NCBI RefSeq assembly: GCF_008831285.2
Contig: NC_045138.2
Span: forward strand, 26,383,934-26,447,933
Direction of reading: 5' to 3'
Origin: Nymphaea colorata
Taxonomy: Eukaryota > Streptophyta > Magnoliopsida > Nymphaeales > Nymphaeaceae
DNA length: 64,000 nt
Made by a program: the position numbers and the translations under genes. The notes below the pieces were generated by a model. That model was not told the DNA's origin, did not search any database, and saw only the letters and a list, made by a program, of their open reading frames with translations. Numbering within the stretch: the stretch's first letter is position 1; every line of letters begins with the position of its first letter. Below are positions 24,383 to 36,736 of the stretch, in pieces.

Positions 24383-26324
24383 TCTTCTCCTTCGCTTCGC
24401 TTCGCTTCGATCTGGAAATGAAGATCGAGAGTGAGATCATTGATCTGAGAGGTCCATCAGGACAAAAAGGCTCCCACCACCACGGAGTCGTGTAGGTCAG
24501 GCTGCGGCTGATCCGAACCAAGGTGGACTCCAAAATCCAATAAATTCATTTAAACAATGGGTCGATTTCTCTTAGATCCAATACTGTCATATGCACTACA
24601 CTTGATATTGGTGAACCTTAGCCAAAAGGTTGAAAAAGGTAGGCACAGAGGCTTATGGTTATTTGATCAAAGTGGATCAAAGGGGTTTGGTTTATATGTA
24701 TACGATAAAATATGTATATATGATGTAGATGCACGCTTGCTCGCTATTTCGGCATCGATTTTGTTGTCTAAGACAGTGGGAACTGGGTCTTGGTTTCTGA
24801 AATGCATCGATCGATTTAAATATATGTTTTTTCTAATGTTTCATAGCAGTCAATACAGTTTCATGTCACAAAAGCCCAACCCATAATACGTTGTGACAGT
24901 CACCAATCTATTTAAACTAACTATTTGGTTAATATATTATAAAAAAAAAAAAATCGAAAGCGGCAATCCAAATTGTATATTATCCTTTAAACTGATCATA
25001 TTTTAAATTAAGTTTTCGTGTTTCAAATAAATGTATGAGAGAGTGACATGTTTGTTGGATGAACATTAAATAGTGATAGTGTAACACTTTAGTTGACAGG
25101 TGCACCATGAGTATGTCTAAGTCTTGAAACAACCCTAAATAAATTTCGAGAGTGGGAAGAATAAAAGAAAGTTTTGACCGTATCGAAGTATGTCACCAAA
25201 CACAAAAAATAGTTCAAAAAGGCTCCTTATAAAGCTTATATTTTACAAAGCTAAGTTGCAAAAGCATGTTTTTGAGATCATCATCTAAACGTCCAAAATA
25301 ACATTATTGGAGTGTTTTAGGCGACATCAAAATTGAGCTTGAAAAGAAAAAACAAAATGAGAGTGAATAATCTACCCCATGAAATGAAATGACACATTAG
25401 ATGACATTTTTCTTTATTCAGACTATTTGTTTATTAATTTAGATTTACTTTGGTAAGTTAGGTCTACGTACTCACCTTACGAGAGACAAAAGCATAAAGT
25501 GTTGACTTTCTTGTTATTTAAATAATTAAAAAAGTTGCACATAAAAGGCTAAATCATCCATAATTTTTTTTTATTCATGTTAAACGATTTGAGAAAATCC
25601 CCATGACCTTAGACACAAATATATGTCAATTACTTTGAGAAAAATATAACAAAAACATGCATAAGCTTCACACATAACATTCTTGTAGACTTTTTTCATA
25701 TTTAAACATTTTTACAACAACAAAGAACAAAAGATCCAGACATTACCCTTCTAAACAACACACCGCATTGAAATGAGAAATATATCAGTAAACAGAGGCT
25801 GCTGCCACTTTGATTTTATTAATTATGGACTTCATTTTTTTATGTGCAATATGAAATCAGTGAAGCATGCATTGAGAGAAAAAGAAAGAAAGAAAGATGA
25901 TCTCAATCCAATTCCTCTTAAAATCAAACACGACTCAAACAAGTCACCCCTGGAAATGATTCGGATCCAATACGAGGGTTTGCCAACTGCTGTTTTTCCA
26001 CTGCACCAGATATGTTTCTCAAACTCATGAACGGTCTCGAACCCGATCCGTTTTCATTAGGGCGTGGCGGCTGAGGGTCAACCTTCTGAGCAAAGGAGGA
26101 GGAAAAGGCGGGCACTGGGGAAATGGGTTATGGAGGAACCCATTGCTCATCATTCTTGTTCTTTGTAGTACTACCATTGGGTGCGAGGTGACGCCTACCC
26201 ACGTGGCGTTGCAGAATCTCTCTCTCTCTCTCTCTTCCTATCTCTATCTACCCTCTCTTCTCCCTCTGCGCGCGTGTGTGTGTCTGTAGAGCTGCGGCAG
26301 CACCCAACAAGAAATCGGAATTCC
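24383..26324. other. Divergent intergenic region between the reductase and BADC genes
   Basis: A head-to-head spacer of 1.9 kb. Near the reductase start there is a short CTTCG repeat (24390-24411). Near the BADC start there are CT-rich (about 26216-26245) and TG-rich (26270-26284) tracts, probably in its 5' UTR. The middle is AT-rich without recognisable genes. Confidence 0.5.
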
Positions 26325-29300
26325 ATGGCTTCAAGTAAGCGGAAATTGCCACTATGTGTCTTCTTGATCCTCATCCTGTTGTTCTCTCTCTTATTCATGG
26401 ATTTTATATCTACCATCATATTGAAGTATGCAGTTTTCGCGGTTTGGCTTAAATCTACGCGATTGTTGGTTGCTCCAGTATGTTTTTCCTTATTGAGACG
26501 CAGTGCTGTTGGTTGAATTCGACGATGGGAATAATATTTTTTTGCTTTTCAATTATTCTGTCATGCTTAAAGCCCATCTAAGTTCATTATGAAGATCGAG
26601 TTCGGAACCATCCAACTCCGTTATGAAGATGAAGGCCATTTCTGTATGCTTGCAAACATTTACCAGATTATGTAAAGAGAAACTCCCCAGTTATTGATCT
26701 CTTAGCCTCCTTCAACTCGAAGTTCTTAAGCTTATGCCCACGTAATCTCAGTAGGTGGGAGCGGGACTCTTTTCAATCGAGTTGTTATTCGTGAAAATCT
26801 GCTTTCCCGGCTGCAAGTTAGAAGGTGGCCCAATGGTACTTATGGCCTAGCCAAGACGTTCCAATATTTAATCCTTTCCGGTGGCGTTCTTGATGCTGGC
26901 TCCGATGGATTGACACCTACATCTTCTTTCCTTTATGATTGTGGAATAACTGAAAATAAGTCCAGCCTTAAATATAAGATTTTTATGGAATCAGCTCAAG
27001 CAAGTGGTGCTTCTTAGGCCGATGGCAATGATAGCTCAAGCATCTGAGTTTTTTTTAAGTCGTTTCACTTTTGAAAGCCATTAAAGATGTAGTCTTGTGG
27101 ATAGGGAAAGCTTTCTCACTTTTTTGCGGTGTGCAAGTTTTTAATCTTCATACGTGTCTCGTTTTGTGCGTGCGTTCCTTTTCTTGTTCTTACATGTTGC
27201 GTTATCGTTTCATTAATCTCTTTCTTCATTAGGATCTATATATTTTAGTAAGAACTTGCGATTAGAGTACAATGAAGATATTAATGGTTGCTGAGGATAC
27301 TAATGTCATGGTAGTTTGATACAGCTTTCTCTGCCTGCAGATACCTTGGGAATTTCTTCAAATGTCAGATTCTCCAGCTTTTACTTTGATAACCACAAAG
27401 TATCTAATAATTGTGAGCTAGGAATGTTGAGCACAAGGAGGACTTGGGTAAAACCTAAACCACTATGTTTAACAGGTCAGATATTGCATAAAAACCTTTG
27501 ATTTTTAAAGTGCTAGCATAATTATCATATTTTAGTTTGTATGCATTTAATGGCAAGAAGGTGCCTTAAACACAGAACAGATAGTTGTTTCATTTGTAGT
27601 TTGTACACTGCATGACCTGCTTTATTTTTATGTAATGGTACTAAATCCTAAGTTAATTTGGATTGAATGGACATTTTCTTTTCTATGTTAGTGCAAAGCG
27701 ACTCTTAGTCTCAAAAGTTGAGTGGATTATATTATACTAGTTTGGCCTTGCTAACAGTGGCAAGGCCAAAATTCCAAATTATTCATTGATGGAAACAGCA
27801 CATGATTGACTAACATTTGAGACAGCTGTCTGTACTTTTACGGTTTTACCTATGTGTTGACTTTGAAGTTTGAACTAGTTGGTGTATTAAAAATTTAAAA
27901 GTTCTTTTGAACATCCAGAATGTTACCATTCTACTAAAAGTAGCCTGCTAAGATAATAATATCAATAAACACGTTACTTTCTAGACCAAACTGTAAACTT
28001 GCTTTCAATTGAACAATCATGTAGGCATGGATGATGAAGCCTCTATATGGAACTTGCAGGCTTGGTTCATCAGCTGTTGCTTTTGCTGTTTGATGTATGT
28101 TCCTGAGCGTTTAATTTACTAGAAGAACTGGTGAAAGTAAGCCGGCCGTGAACTGAAAAGTCCTTAATTTCTTGGCTGCTGTTATGACGAACTTCGTTCT
28201 CTTTTGCAGATTCCTACACGGAATTTGTTTTAGCCTTTTTTTTTGCCTAACCTGTGAAGGCTTTAAATTTAAACTGAGATAGAGATAATTTTGGTACGAA
28301 GGGTTAAAGAGTTATAAAAGCTTGTTCCCTTTGAGATAGTGATTGCTGAGGACCGGACAGCAGTACAGCCTTAGCAGAAAAGCAGAAAGCTTGAAGGGAG
28401 GATAAGTTGGCAGTCCATCTTGTATTACTGGGGGACATTTTATTATTTACACACTTAGTCAGAGCATCACAAGAATTCATAACTGTCTTTAACTTTTATT
28501 TGATTGAGCTGCCTGTAGTTTTGACCATCATTATTTTCATAGGAAGATGATCACTCTTCATCCACCATTGTTGTTTGCAACAGGCTTTTTTTTTCCCACT
28601 TTCCAGGAAGCATTCATTTTTTCTTCAGGAGTCCCAGTATTTCTTCAATCTTTTGAATGATAGAGATTGCTCTCTCTTTCTTCTCTCTGTGTATTCTGTT
28701 CTCTGTGGATAATATATCTTTTGTTGTGACATGCAGTAGCAAAGGCATCCAAAGAAGTTGTGGAGATAAAACCTCATAAAAAGGAAAAATTGATGTTTCC
28801 AAGTTCGTCAGAGGTATGTTTCAACTTTTGCTTTGGTTTCCCCTTTCTGACTATTTACTTGTTGCAGCTGTTCCTGAAGCAATGTATTTTTATTTGAATT
28901 TGAAGGAGATGGAGCTTATAACTATTACATGTCCCAGAGTATGTTACAAAAATTAGAAGACACATCCAGGAAGTGATATTGAATTAGACAAGAAATAAAT
29001 GAAACGACATTATAAAGAAGGAAACAGGATGCAAATGAGAATGAGAATATGATGTGGATCAGAAAGAAAAAACTTATATTTTTTGGATTCGATATTGCTA
29101 TGTATCATGATCATGTCCTCAAGGCTCAAGGATGCATTTAGATAGGGTCACCATAAATTTAAAAGAAGTGATATTCATTGAATATATAAGTGGCAAGAAG
29201 TAACAATAATATAATATACTGATTAGTTTACATTGCCAGTCCAAGCAAGTCCAGAAAAGGCTGTCTCAGCCTAGCATTTATTAAATGATTTAGAGGAGCT

Positions 29301-32300
29301 TATTTCAGAATCCATGTTCTTATGTGATAACCAAGTGCTATCCAAATTTAGCTCAATCTCATTCATGACAGTCAAATAAAGCATGTTAAAATACATCGAA
29401 TGATCAACACTTCCTCAGATTGAAAACTGAGGATAAGGTGAATCTCAAGTTCTCATCACAGAAAATCAGATGGCTGATTTATTTATGAACTTGACAAAAC
29501 ACAGGTTTTAGTCTTTGAAAGGCAAGTTATTCATGAATCATTCACAAGTCCATGCACAACTTAATGGAGGGTATTAAGGTGAGATGGGTCTAAACTCAGA
29601 CGCGGATTTTTCTGTTTGTATATTTTTACATATTGCCTATATATGTGTAATATTGGAACATATTAGTACATCATTCTTCATGTAATCTCTATTCAAATTT
29701 ACCAAAGTGAGAGAAATAGGCAATGCCTCACATTGAGAATTGTGCCTTTAAGCTCCTTCATCTCTTTGGTCATCCTAATCTCTTATAGTTGGAGTCCTTT
29801 TGGTGTTTCTCCAAAAAAATATAATGGATCAATCAATTTCAAGTTAAATCTGCAGGTAAATGGTGGCAATGGTTTATGAATTCGTTCTGTTATTCTTTTC
29901 CAACCATATAAATTGCTAAACTTGCTGCCAGCACTTTCAAACAACAGCTGTCACTTGTGTTTGCAGATATGAGGAAGGCCAGTGAGGAGGGCCTCATTGC
30001 ATGAGTAATATTATAAGAACTTTTACTCTTGAATTTTTTAAGGTTCTGAAGACATCAATATTGGTTTAAGCACAATGTTAACGAGTCCACGGCCATTCCC
30101 TCCATACCAAAAGCTATGCTGGGTTAGGATTTTTAATAGCATAAAAGATCCTAGTACAGGCGTTCAGCCACATTTTCATACCCAACTAATGTAACAAAAT
30201 TTGCATATTGGCGCACACACACCATATCACTGATAAGACAAAATGAGAAGGGGCTTGTGATGGTCCTTTCCAGATATAGGCTGTATGGAGCTTGTATTGG
30301 CCAAATCAACCTGTATTGGCTGCTATGGCCCTGTATCAGCGAATATACAAATAAAATAATATTAAAAATATGTTTTATTTTTTTATACAATTAAATCGAA
30401 GGTCACCATAGAGGGTGAAATGCATCAGCCTGTATTTGGTACACTTTATTGTTAAGGAACGCGATATGGCACTGAAATGTTGACAGCATTGTACCCCAGG
30501 TGGGACCACCTGATAAGTGATAACTGTCCCAGGGTTTGTGAATCAAATATGCTGCTGTTTTGGTTCTCATGATAATTCAGTTGCTAATATATTGCCATAG
30601 TTTTCTTGCACTGATGCATGATGAGTTTAAAAGCTAGTGTATATTATATGCTCCAGTTGTTACATGTTCATTGATATCAATACTATTCACAGTATGTCAA
30701 GTGGTTGCCAATAATTGATAATTTTGACAGGTGCAATCGTTGGTCTCGGATATTTGTACAACATCCATAGTTGAATTTGAACTGAAAGTAAGTCATATAT
30801 TTAGGATGTTATGTTAACTAGTGTATATATATATTCATTCAAGTATGTATATATATACACATATATATATTAAATTTATGTTTAATGTGCAGTCTTAGAC
30901 TTGTTGAAATACTGTTTTTTGTAGCTGAGTGGTTTTAGGTTATATATTGCAAGAGACATTAATGGGAAGAGCAATCCCTCCTCGACCACAGCTACTCCTG
31001 ATGTTTCAGTTAGCAGAATCTCTACTGGAAATCTTGATTCAAATGGAGCTACTCCTTCAGCTGCTTTGGCTCTCTTGGAACGAGAACCACCTGCTGGGAA
31101 TGCTCCAAAACTCTTAGAAAGCGCTGCAGATGCGGGTCTGATTTTGCTGAAGTCCCCAAAGGTGCCAATTCACCATCTTGTGGAACATGTTCTTTTTTTC
31201 TGATAATAACTGACAACATAAATTAAATGACAGGTAGGTTATTTCAGAAGGTCTCGGACAATTAAAGGAAAGCGTGCACCTCCAGCTTGCAATGAGGCAT
31301 GTCATCTACTCTGGATGTCCATTTAGAGCCTGATAATGATGCAGCTTGATTTAGTGTTTATGTATGCTAGTATAAGTGCTTATGAGCACATGTGACATGG
31401 GCATGATGGGGTGGCTGCTATACCTGTATTAGTACGGCTCAAACATGGGTACTATGTATTGGTAAGAACTAGATATAGCTAAGGTTGGTTGTGATGGACC
31501 ATAGCGTTATACCTGACATTGGTTCTGATGTATTGTATAATTCCTATAAACTAGGTGCGAGTCAGATTAGACTGGGTTGAATCTGGTATTAAGTATAAAG
31601 CTGCACGTTACCTTATTACTATTATTGTTGTTAGCATTTTGCATTTGTGTGTGCACATGTAATGTGTTTTATTTTGGGCATGGCAAGAAGGGTAGGGCCA
31701 TTATTATGTATGGCCATTGTCCAGATCCTACAAAATGCTGATCTTAATTACTCACTGTAGCCTTCATTTTCCATTCTTGTTTTGCCAGAAACAAGTCGTC
31801 AAGGAAGGGCAGGCTGTTTGTTTTGTGGAGCAGCTTGGTGGTGAAATACCAGTTGAGGTACCAATTATAGTTGTATTAAACGTTTTGTTTCATATAAAAT
31901 TTATCAGTCTTTATTTTTTTCCCCTCGATTTTATGCAGAAACTACCTCGGTTGAGAGATGTTCTCTTACCCAGGTGCATAAAGCCATGTGTCCCCCCTTC
32001 CCTTCGCCTTTAGGGAAAGGACCTGCTTTGACTTAAGCAGAGGATGGGCACCAGAGGGTTTTAAACCTCCAAACTGACTTGGTGGTTGTTGCCAGCTTTA
32101 CTACACTACACCCTCTTGGGCCACAAATTTATGAGCATTTACTATTTGTTTTCTGACAGTCCGAAGTTGCTGGAGAAGTCATCGAGATATTGAGAAAGGA
32201 TGGAGGTATGCACTACGAATGATGTTACTTTTGATTTATTATGCTTAGCTCTCTGAAATGACCTCATTCATGTATTCGTGTTCTATGAAACAGAAGCAGT

Positions 32301-32364
32301 AGGATATGGTGACCCACTTATTGCCATACTTCCGTCATTCCCTGGGATTAAAAAGCTCCAGTAG
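26325..32364 (+). CDS. Biotin attachment domain-containing protein (BADC type), nine exons
   Basis: Exons: 26325-26334, 27341-27475, 28737-28813, 30731-30787, 30925-31161, 31234-31296, 31789-31857, 32160-32205 and 32294-32364, all in frame, 254 aa. It matches plant BADC proteins: VQSLVSDICTTSIVEFELK, then SGFRLYIARD, the linker rich in Ser/Pro/Ala, SPKVGYFRRSRTIKGKR, and the C-terminal lipoyl/biotinyl-like domain ending PSFPGIKKLQ. The biotin-bearing AMKM-type motif is replaced by VEQLGG (206-211), so there is no acceptor lysine. BADC proteins bind the plastid heteromeric acetyl-CoA carboxylase in place of BCCP and lower its activity. The first coding exon is only 10 bp. The intron after exon 6 starts with GC instead of GT. 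The predicted N-terminus is short for a transit peptide but has no acidic start. Confidence 0.92.
29220..29720 (+). mobile_element. Decayed Ty1/copia fragment in a BADC intron
   Basis: Broken reading frames recall the C-terminal RNase H part of copia polyproteins: LCDNQ near 29320, HFLRLKTEDKVNLKFSS near 29410, then after a frameshift ENQMADLFMNLTKHRF near 29465. The stop codons and frameshifts show that it is dead. The following AT-rich part up to about 29720 could be an LTR remnant. It lies in the intron between BADC exons 3 and 4, same orientation as the gene. Ends are approximate. Confidence 0.65.
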
Positions 32365-34339
32365 GTTGGAGTAATTATCCTTGTATCATTCTTGCTTCTT
32401 CCACCAAGTCTTTCTTGGATTATTTTTCAAGTTCTGCTGTAGATTGACATGATTATATCGTCCCTGGCGATTGAGGTGAACGTGATCAATTTCTGCTGCT
32501 TCAAAATAACTGCATTCTTGTACCATGTGTTTTGAGAGAATCAGCAACTACGAGAAGTATGGACAGTTTTGCACCATGTTCCTGTATTTTCCTATTACAT
32601 TTCATTTGATTCATGGTCACAAGCTACTGCTACATGGTTGAAATGCTTGCCTTGAACTGAAGCACCAACACCACCTTGCATAATCGTATAAGAGTCTGTT
32701 GAACTGGTTTAGTATTGTGAAGTGTAGTTGCTATCAGCTCGCTGGATTGTTCTCTTGACATGGGTTTCGTGTCAGACTCGTTCCGTGGCTCTAAGAATCT
32801 GTCCGTCGGAGGTCTCGTGATTCTCTTAGGTGCTTCTCGCAACCACCATTTGCCAAGAAGGATGCCGTCAACGGTCTAAAGCATAGACTATAGTTGTGTT
32901 CATGGGCAAAATAACCTTTGTAAGGAACCTCTTTTAGGCCAAGATCCGCATTTAGCCACTGTCTTCTTTCATGCTTATTTTGCATTGTGCATGGTGGGCA
33001 TGTAAATTCTCCTCTCTCTCTCTCTCTCTCTCTTTACTTTAAGAATGGATGTTGGTTTGCAACTATGCAGGGTTTGAGAGTTGAGAGCTTTTCTTGTTTT
33101 TGTGAATCTGATCCAGATCCAATACACCATGCTTAAGATGCAAAGTGTATTAGTTGACGATGATATTAATGTGTCTTTCAAAAGAAAAGGATTTCAGATA
33201 TTAGTTAGAAATCAAGGATCTGAAGTCCAGAAACCTAAGATCTTATATCACCTGGGTTCTTAGATCTAAATTAAACAAACATACGCTATAATATTGCAGC
33301 TCAATGTGGATCTGATAAAGGCCCCCCCAAGTTCCATACCAGAAGCGTTCAGATCTGATATATGACTTGAATCCAGATTTAGAAATACTGCATTGTGATA
33401 TCTAAGACAGTTACACTTTAAAAAAGTGCCTATATGGGTTGGATACAGTTTCAAGGTTTTGGGTTTTTGGCTGATATTGAATCTGACCTGAATCTCCTTG
33501 GTTTCTCAACTGATCAAGGTAGAGGTCGGTGAGAATATTTCTCGGGTCTGATCATGGTTATCAGAAAAGATTTGGGTACTGTTTGTTTCAATCGTCGGTA
33601 ACATGAGAATATTTCTCGGGTTTGATCATGGTTATCAGAAAAGATTTTGTTGGGATTGATCGTTGCCAATAAAATGTCATGACTCGCACAGTTGGACTCT
33701 CATTAGTTTAAGAATTTATCAAGCTGTTCATTTTTTACTACTAAAAGGATTCGTTATTTTCAAAGGCAACTACATGTTTTAAAATCAAAATCATGGATTT
33801 ATAGTCAGATCTGAAACTATCAAGCATAACCTAAGCTCTTAACCGATGTTGCAGCAATTATAAACTAAGAGTATGTTTAAGAATAATTGTTACTTTTAAT
33901 AAAAAAAACTGATTTTAAATAAAAAGCTCTTTACAGTTCACATTTTCTTTACTCTCCATGATTTTGCTTTCCTGTTTCTGTTGCCTGAGAAACGGATAAG
34001 GGGAGAAATGTGGAATTGTAGAGAAATTAACTTGAAAAAGTGTGGTTTGTAAATTTTTTGAAAAGAAAGTGAACTTCTATATTAAGAGTAAAAAAAAATT
34101 TTGTTTAAGTATTTTTCATTTTGCATGTTGAAATTTTCTCAAACAGAAAAAAGAAAAAACTTGTGGCATTATCCTTTTGCTGTAATAAAATAGTTTTTTA
34201 AGGACAGTAAAAATATACCATCCTGACCGGTTCCCCTCCCATACCGATACTGGAAGTCTGGAAAAACGATTCGACGTACAAATTTTGGAATTTAATAGTT
34301 GGGCTGTTAAAAAACTGAGAAATTCCAAACGCCGCCTAT

Positions 34340-34411
34340 TTAGGGTTTTATTTTGCTTGCAAAAGAAGGAATTGTGAAGGGGCGGCGTGGTGGTTATTAT
34401 AGTTAGGGTTT
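34340..34411 (+). promoter_or_regulatory. Two telo-box motifs in the CCCH gene promoter
   Basis: TTAGGGTTT (reverse complement AAACCCTAA) occurs at 34340-34348 and 34403-34411, about 90-160 bp before the TATA box. The spacing and promoter position fit plant telo-boxes; binding is inferred. Confidence 0.5.
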
Positions 34412-34497
34412 TAGTTCGCAATCTTCGCTCTCTGTGGACTCTTCCTTTGGCTCTCCCTTTCTTCTTCTCCCTCTTCCTTCCTTGCTCCCACCACCAG

Positions 34498-34505
34498 TAT
34501 AAATA
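34498..34505 (+). promoter_or_regulatory. TATA box of the triple-CCCH gene
   Basis: TATAAATA sits 80 bp before the ATG at 34585, after a CT-rich tract, a good plant core promoter position. Confidence 0.55.
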
Positions 34506-34584
34506 AGAAAGGGAGGGAAGGAAGGAGAGAAGAGGAGAGAGGCGCAACTCGAGCAATCCCCAGATCTCTTGATTTCTGAAGAAG

Positions 34585-36736
34585 ATGAGCACTCCCCTCC
34601 CTCCGCCGCCCCCCTCTCTCCCTCCCCTTCTCCCGTCCGCCGGATTCTGGCCGGAGATTCCGCCCAGCCGCCAAGATCTGTGGTCAGGGGAATCTGATTA
34701 TGACAATTCTTTTGCCTTCCCTGAAGGCCCGTCCAAGAGACCAAGGACCTCCTCCCCGGAAGGCCTTAGCCCTTGTGACTCGAGACCTTTCCTTCCTGTG
34801 AATCCCCCGCCCAAGATTCCCAGTCCGGATTCGGACTCCCCTTCGAAGAACCGTGGCGGCAGCAACAATGGTAGCAACAATACCCTTGGTGGGATCAGCC
34901 GCATCTTCTTTAAGACGAAGCTGTGCTGCAAATTCAGAATGGGGTCCTGCCCCTACAGTTCGAACTGCAACTTTGCCCATGGGAACGAGGAGCTCCGGAA
35001 GCCGCCGCCTAATTGGCAGGAGATTGTTGCGAACGCCTCCGCCTCTGCATCGTCTGGCAACTCTGGGAACGATGATGACCGGCAGAACGTGAACGGAAAT
35101 GGCGGTGGGTGGGCGGATAGAAATAAACTGCGGATCTGCAAGAAGTTCTATAACGGCGAGGGTTGCTCATATGGCGATAGGTGTAATTTTCTGCATGAGG
35201 AACCAGGTAGATCGAGGGAGAGCGTCGCCATTAACGTCGGATTGATGGGCGCCAATGGACATGATGTTACAGAAACCATCGGGGATTCGAACGGGTCGAA
35301 TCAGAAGCCTGCCTATTGGAAGACTAGAATTTGCAACAAGTGGGAGATGACAGGGGCGTGTCCTTTTGGGGATAAGTGCCACTTCGCGCATGGTCTGGCT
35401 GGTAATTGGCACCTTCCTAATCTTAGATCAACTGAGTATTTATTAATGTAATCCATGTTGCAATTTGTAATATATGTTTCTGTCGTTTGAGTTTAAGATT
35501 TTCTGCAACTGCTGATGTTTGTTTTGGTCGATCTTAGTTTTCTTCTGTTCGTTTACGTATTCTTCTCAATCTCTATTTCTGAATGTGAAGCGTGGTTAAA
35601 TTGCGGAGTTCACCATATAGGTTTTCCCAGTATATTGGTGTTAATTATTATTGGCTATTTTTTCTCTCCCAATTGTATGTGTACTGATCGTATAGTTTTC
35701 TAGGATCGTCCTAGATCTCTATGGTGATGCAGCCATCTCTCTGTGTTTTTCAATGTGGAGCCTGGCTAAATTGCTGGGTCGGCCATATATGTTTCCCCTT
35801 ATCTTAGTGTCTGTGAAATTGCAGTCTAGACGATTTAGGTTTTCCCCTCCTATTGGTGCCGTCTTATTCTTCTACTAGTTGATGTCATGATATTCCGACG
35901 GTGATGTTGTTGATCGTTTGATTTTCAGGTTTGTCATGGCATTTTTCCGTGTTTATGTAGCAGGTCTTTATATTTGTGTATTATTCTTCTCTCTATGTTT
36001 CTCAGCGCGCATCCTGGCTAAATTACTTGGTCAACCATACATGTTTTTCACATTATATTGGTGTTCTATACCATAGGGACAAGACACAAACGCATATTTA
36101 TTTCTCTAACTTGGAATTAGAAAAATAATTGACGAGATCCATCTATGCCTTGATGCTCAACCCAATAAACCCCATGAATGTAAAGCAAAATCTTTTGGAA
36201 TCTGTAACTGGATCCAAGTTCAAGACTAGATACTTTTTCTTGACACATTTCACCATCATTAAACTTACACGGGAGACACAGTTTGTTGGATGCTGACTGA
36301 AGTACAATGATATCTCATATCTGTTATATATAAGGCTTTGTCTCTATATGTTCGGAGACAGTATCCCTGTTCACAGGACAGGAATCATCATTCGTCTCAT
36401 GCCTGCAGAAGAATTATTGTTCCTATTTATCAACCGAGATAATTTATCTTATACGTGAATGTCAATGCAGCTCATGTTGAAATATTTACTTGGATGCATA
36501 TTGAGGCATTGTTTTTTATTGATGCAGAGCTGCAAAAATATGGGGGAGGATACACAGATTCTGAGAATGGTTGTTCTGGTGTTGTCCCTTCCAAGGTAGC
36601 CAACTCTACTGAAGAAATTGCACCCAGCAAGAAGTGGGCATGTAAACAATCAAATATTCAAAATCGTTTTGCAAAGTGGAAGGGGCCTGAGAAGATCAAC
36701 AGGATCTATGCTGATTGGATTGATGATAATGAATGA
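34585..36736 (+). CDS. Zinc-finger CCCH protein with three fingers, two exons
   Basis: Exons 34585-35401 and 36528-36736 join (GCTG/GTAATT to GATGCAG/AG) to 341 aa. Finger 1 is C114-x7-C122-x5-C128-x3-H132, finger 2 is C185-x8-C194-x5-C200-x3-H204, and finger 3 is C250-x8-C259-x5-C265-x3-H269. The N-terminus is proline-rich, with a possible basic nuclear signal SKRPR at 50-54. The C-terminal exon ends in the conserved [17 protein letters not shown]. This is the plant family of C3H12/C3H56-like proteins, probable RNA-binding regulators in nucleus or cytoplasm. There is no KH domain between the fingers. A TATA box and two telo-boxes lie upstream. The 1.1-kb intron carries a threefold degenerate repeat. 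Specific function is unknown. Confidence 0.92.
35579..36067. repeat. Three dispersed degenerate copies inside the CCCH intron
   Basis: Copies near 35579-35642, 35751-35815 and 36005-36067 share TGG(C/T)TAAATT(G/A)C, a GG(A/T)(G/C)(T/G) variant, CCATA(T/C)A, GTTTTC or GTTTCC and (A/T)TTGGTGT. They are about 60-70 bp each and separated by unrelated sequence. Origin unknown. Confidence 0.55.

Larger units (their letters stand above)
32365..34584. other. Intergenic region, no gene seen
   Basis: Downstream flank of BADC and promoter of the CCCH gene. It contains a CT microsatellite near 33012-33036 and a direct repeat with a 74-bp period: GAGAATATTTCTCGGGT followed by TGATCATGGTTATCAGAAAA at 33531 and again at 33605. 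Small ORFs here lack domains. Confidence 0.5.

Noticed and set aside
26181-26516. A 111-codon ORF with a hydrophobic stretch over the BADC start
   Set aside because: It shares the BADC start codon but runs into intron 1; the spliced 10-bp exon explains the frame and gives the conserved product.
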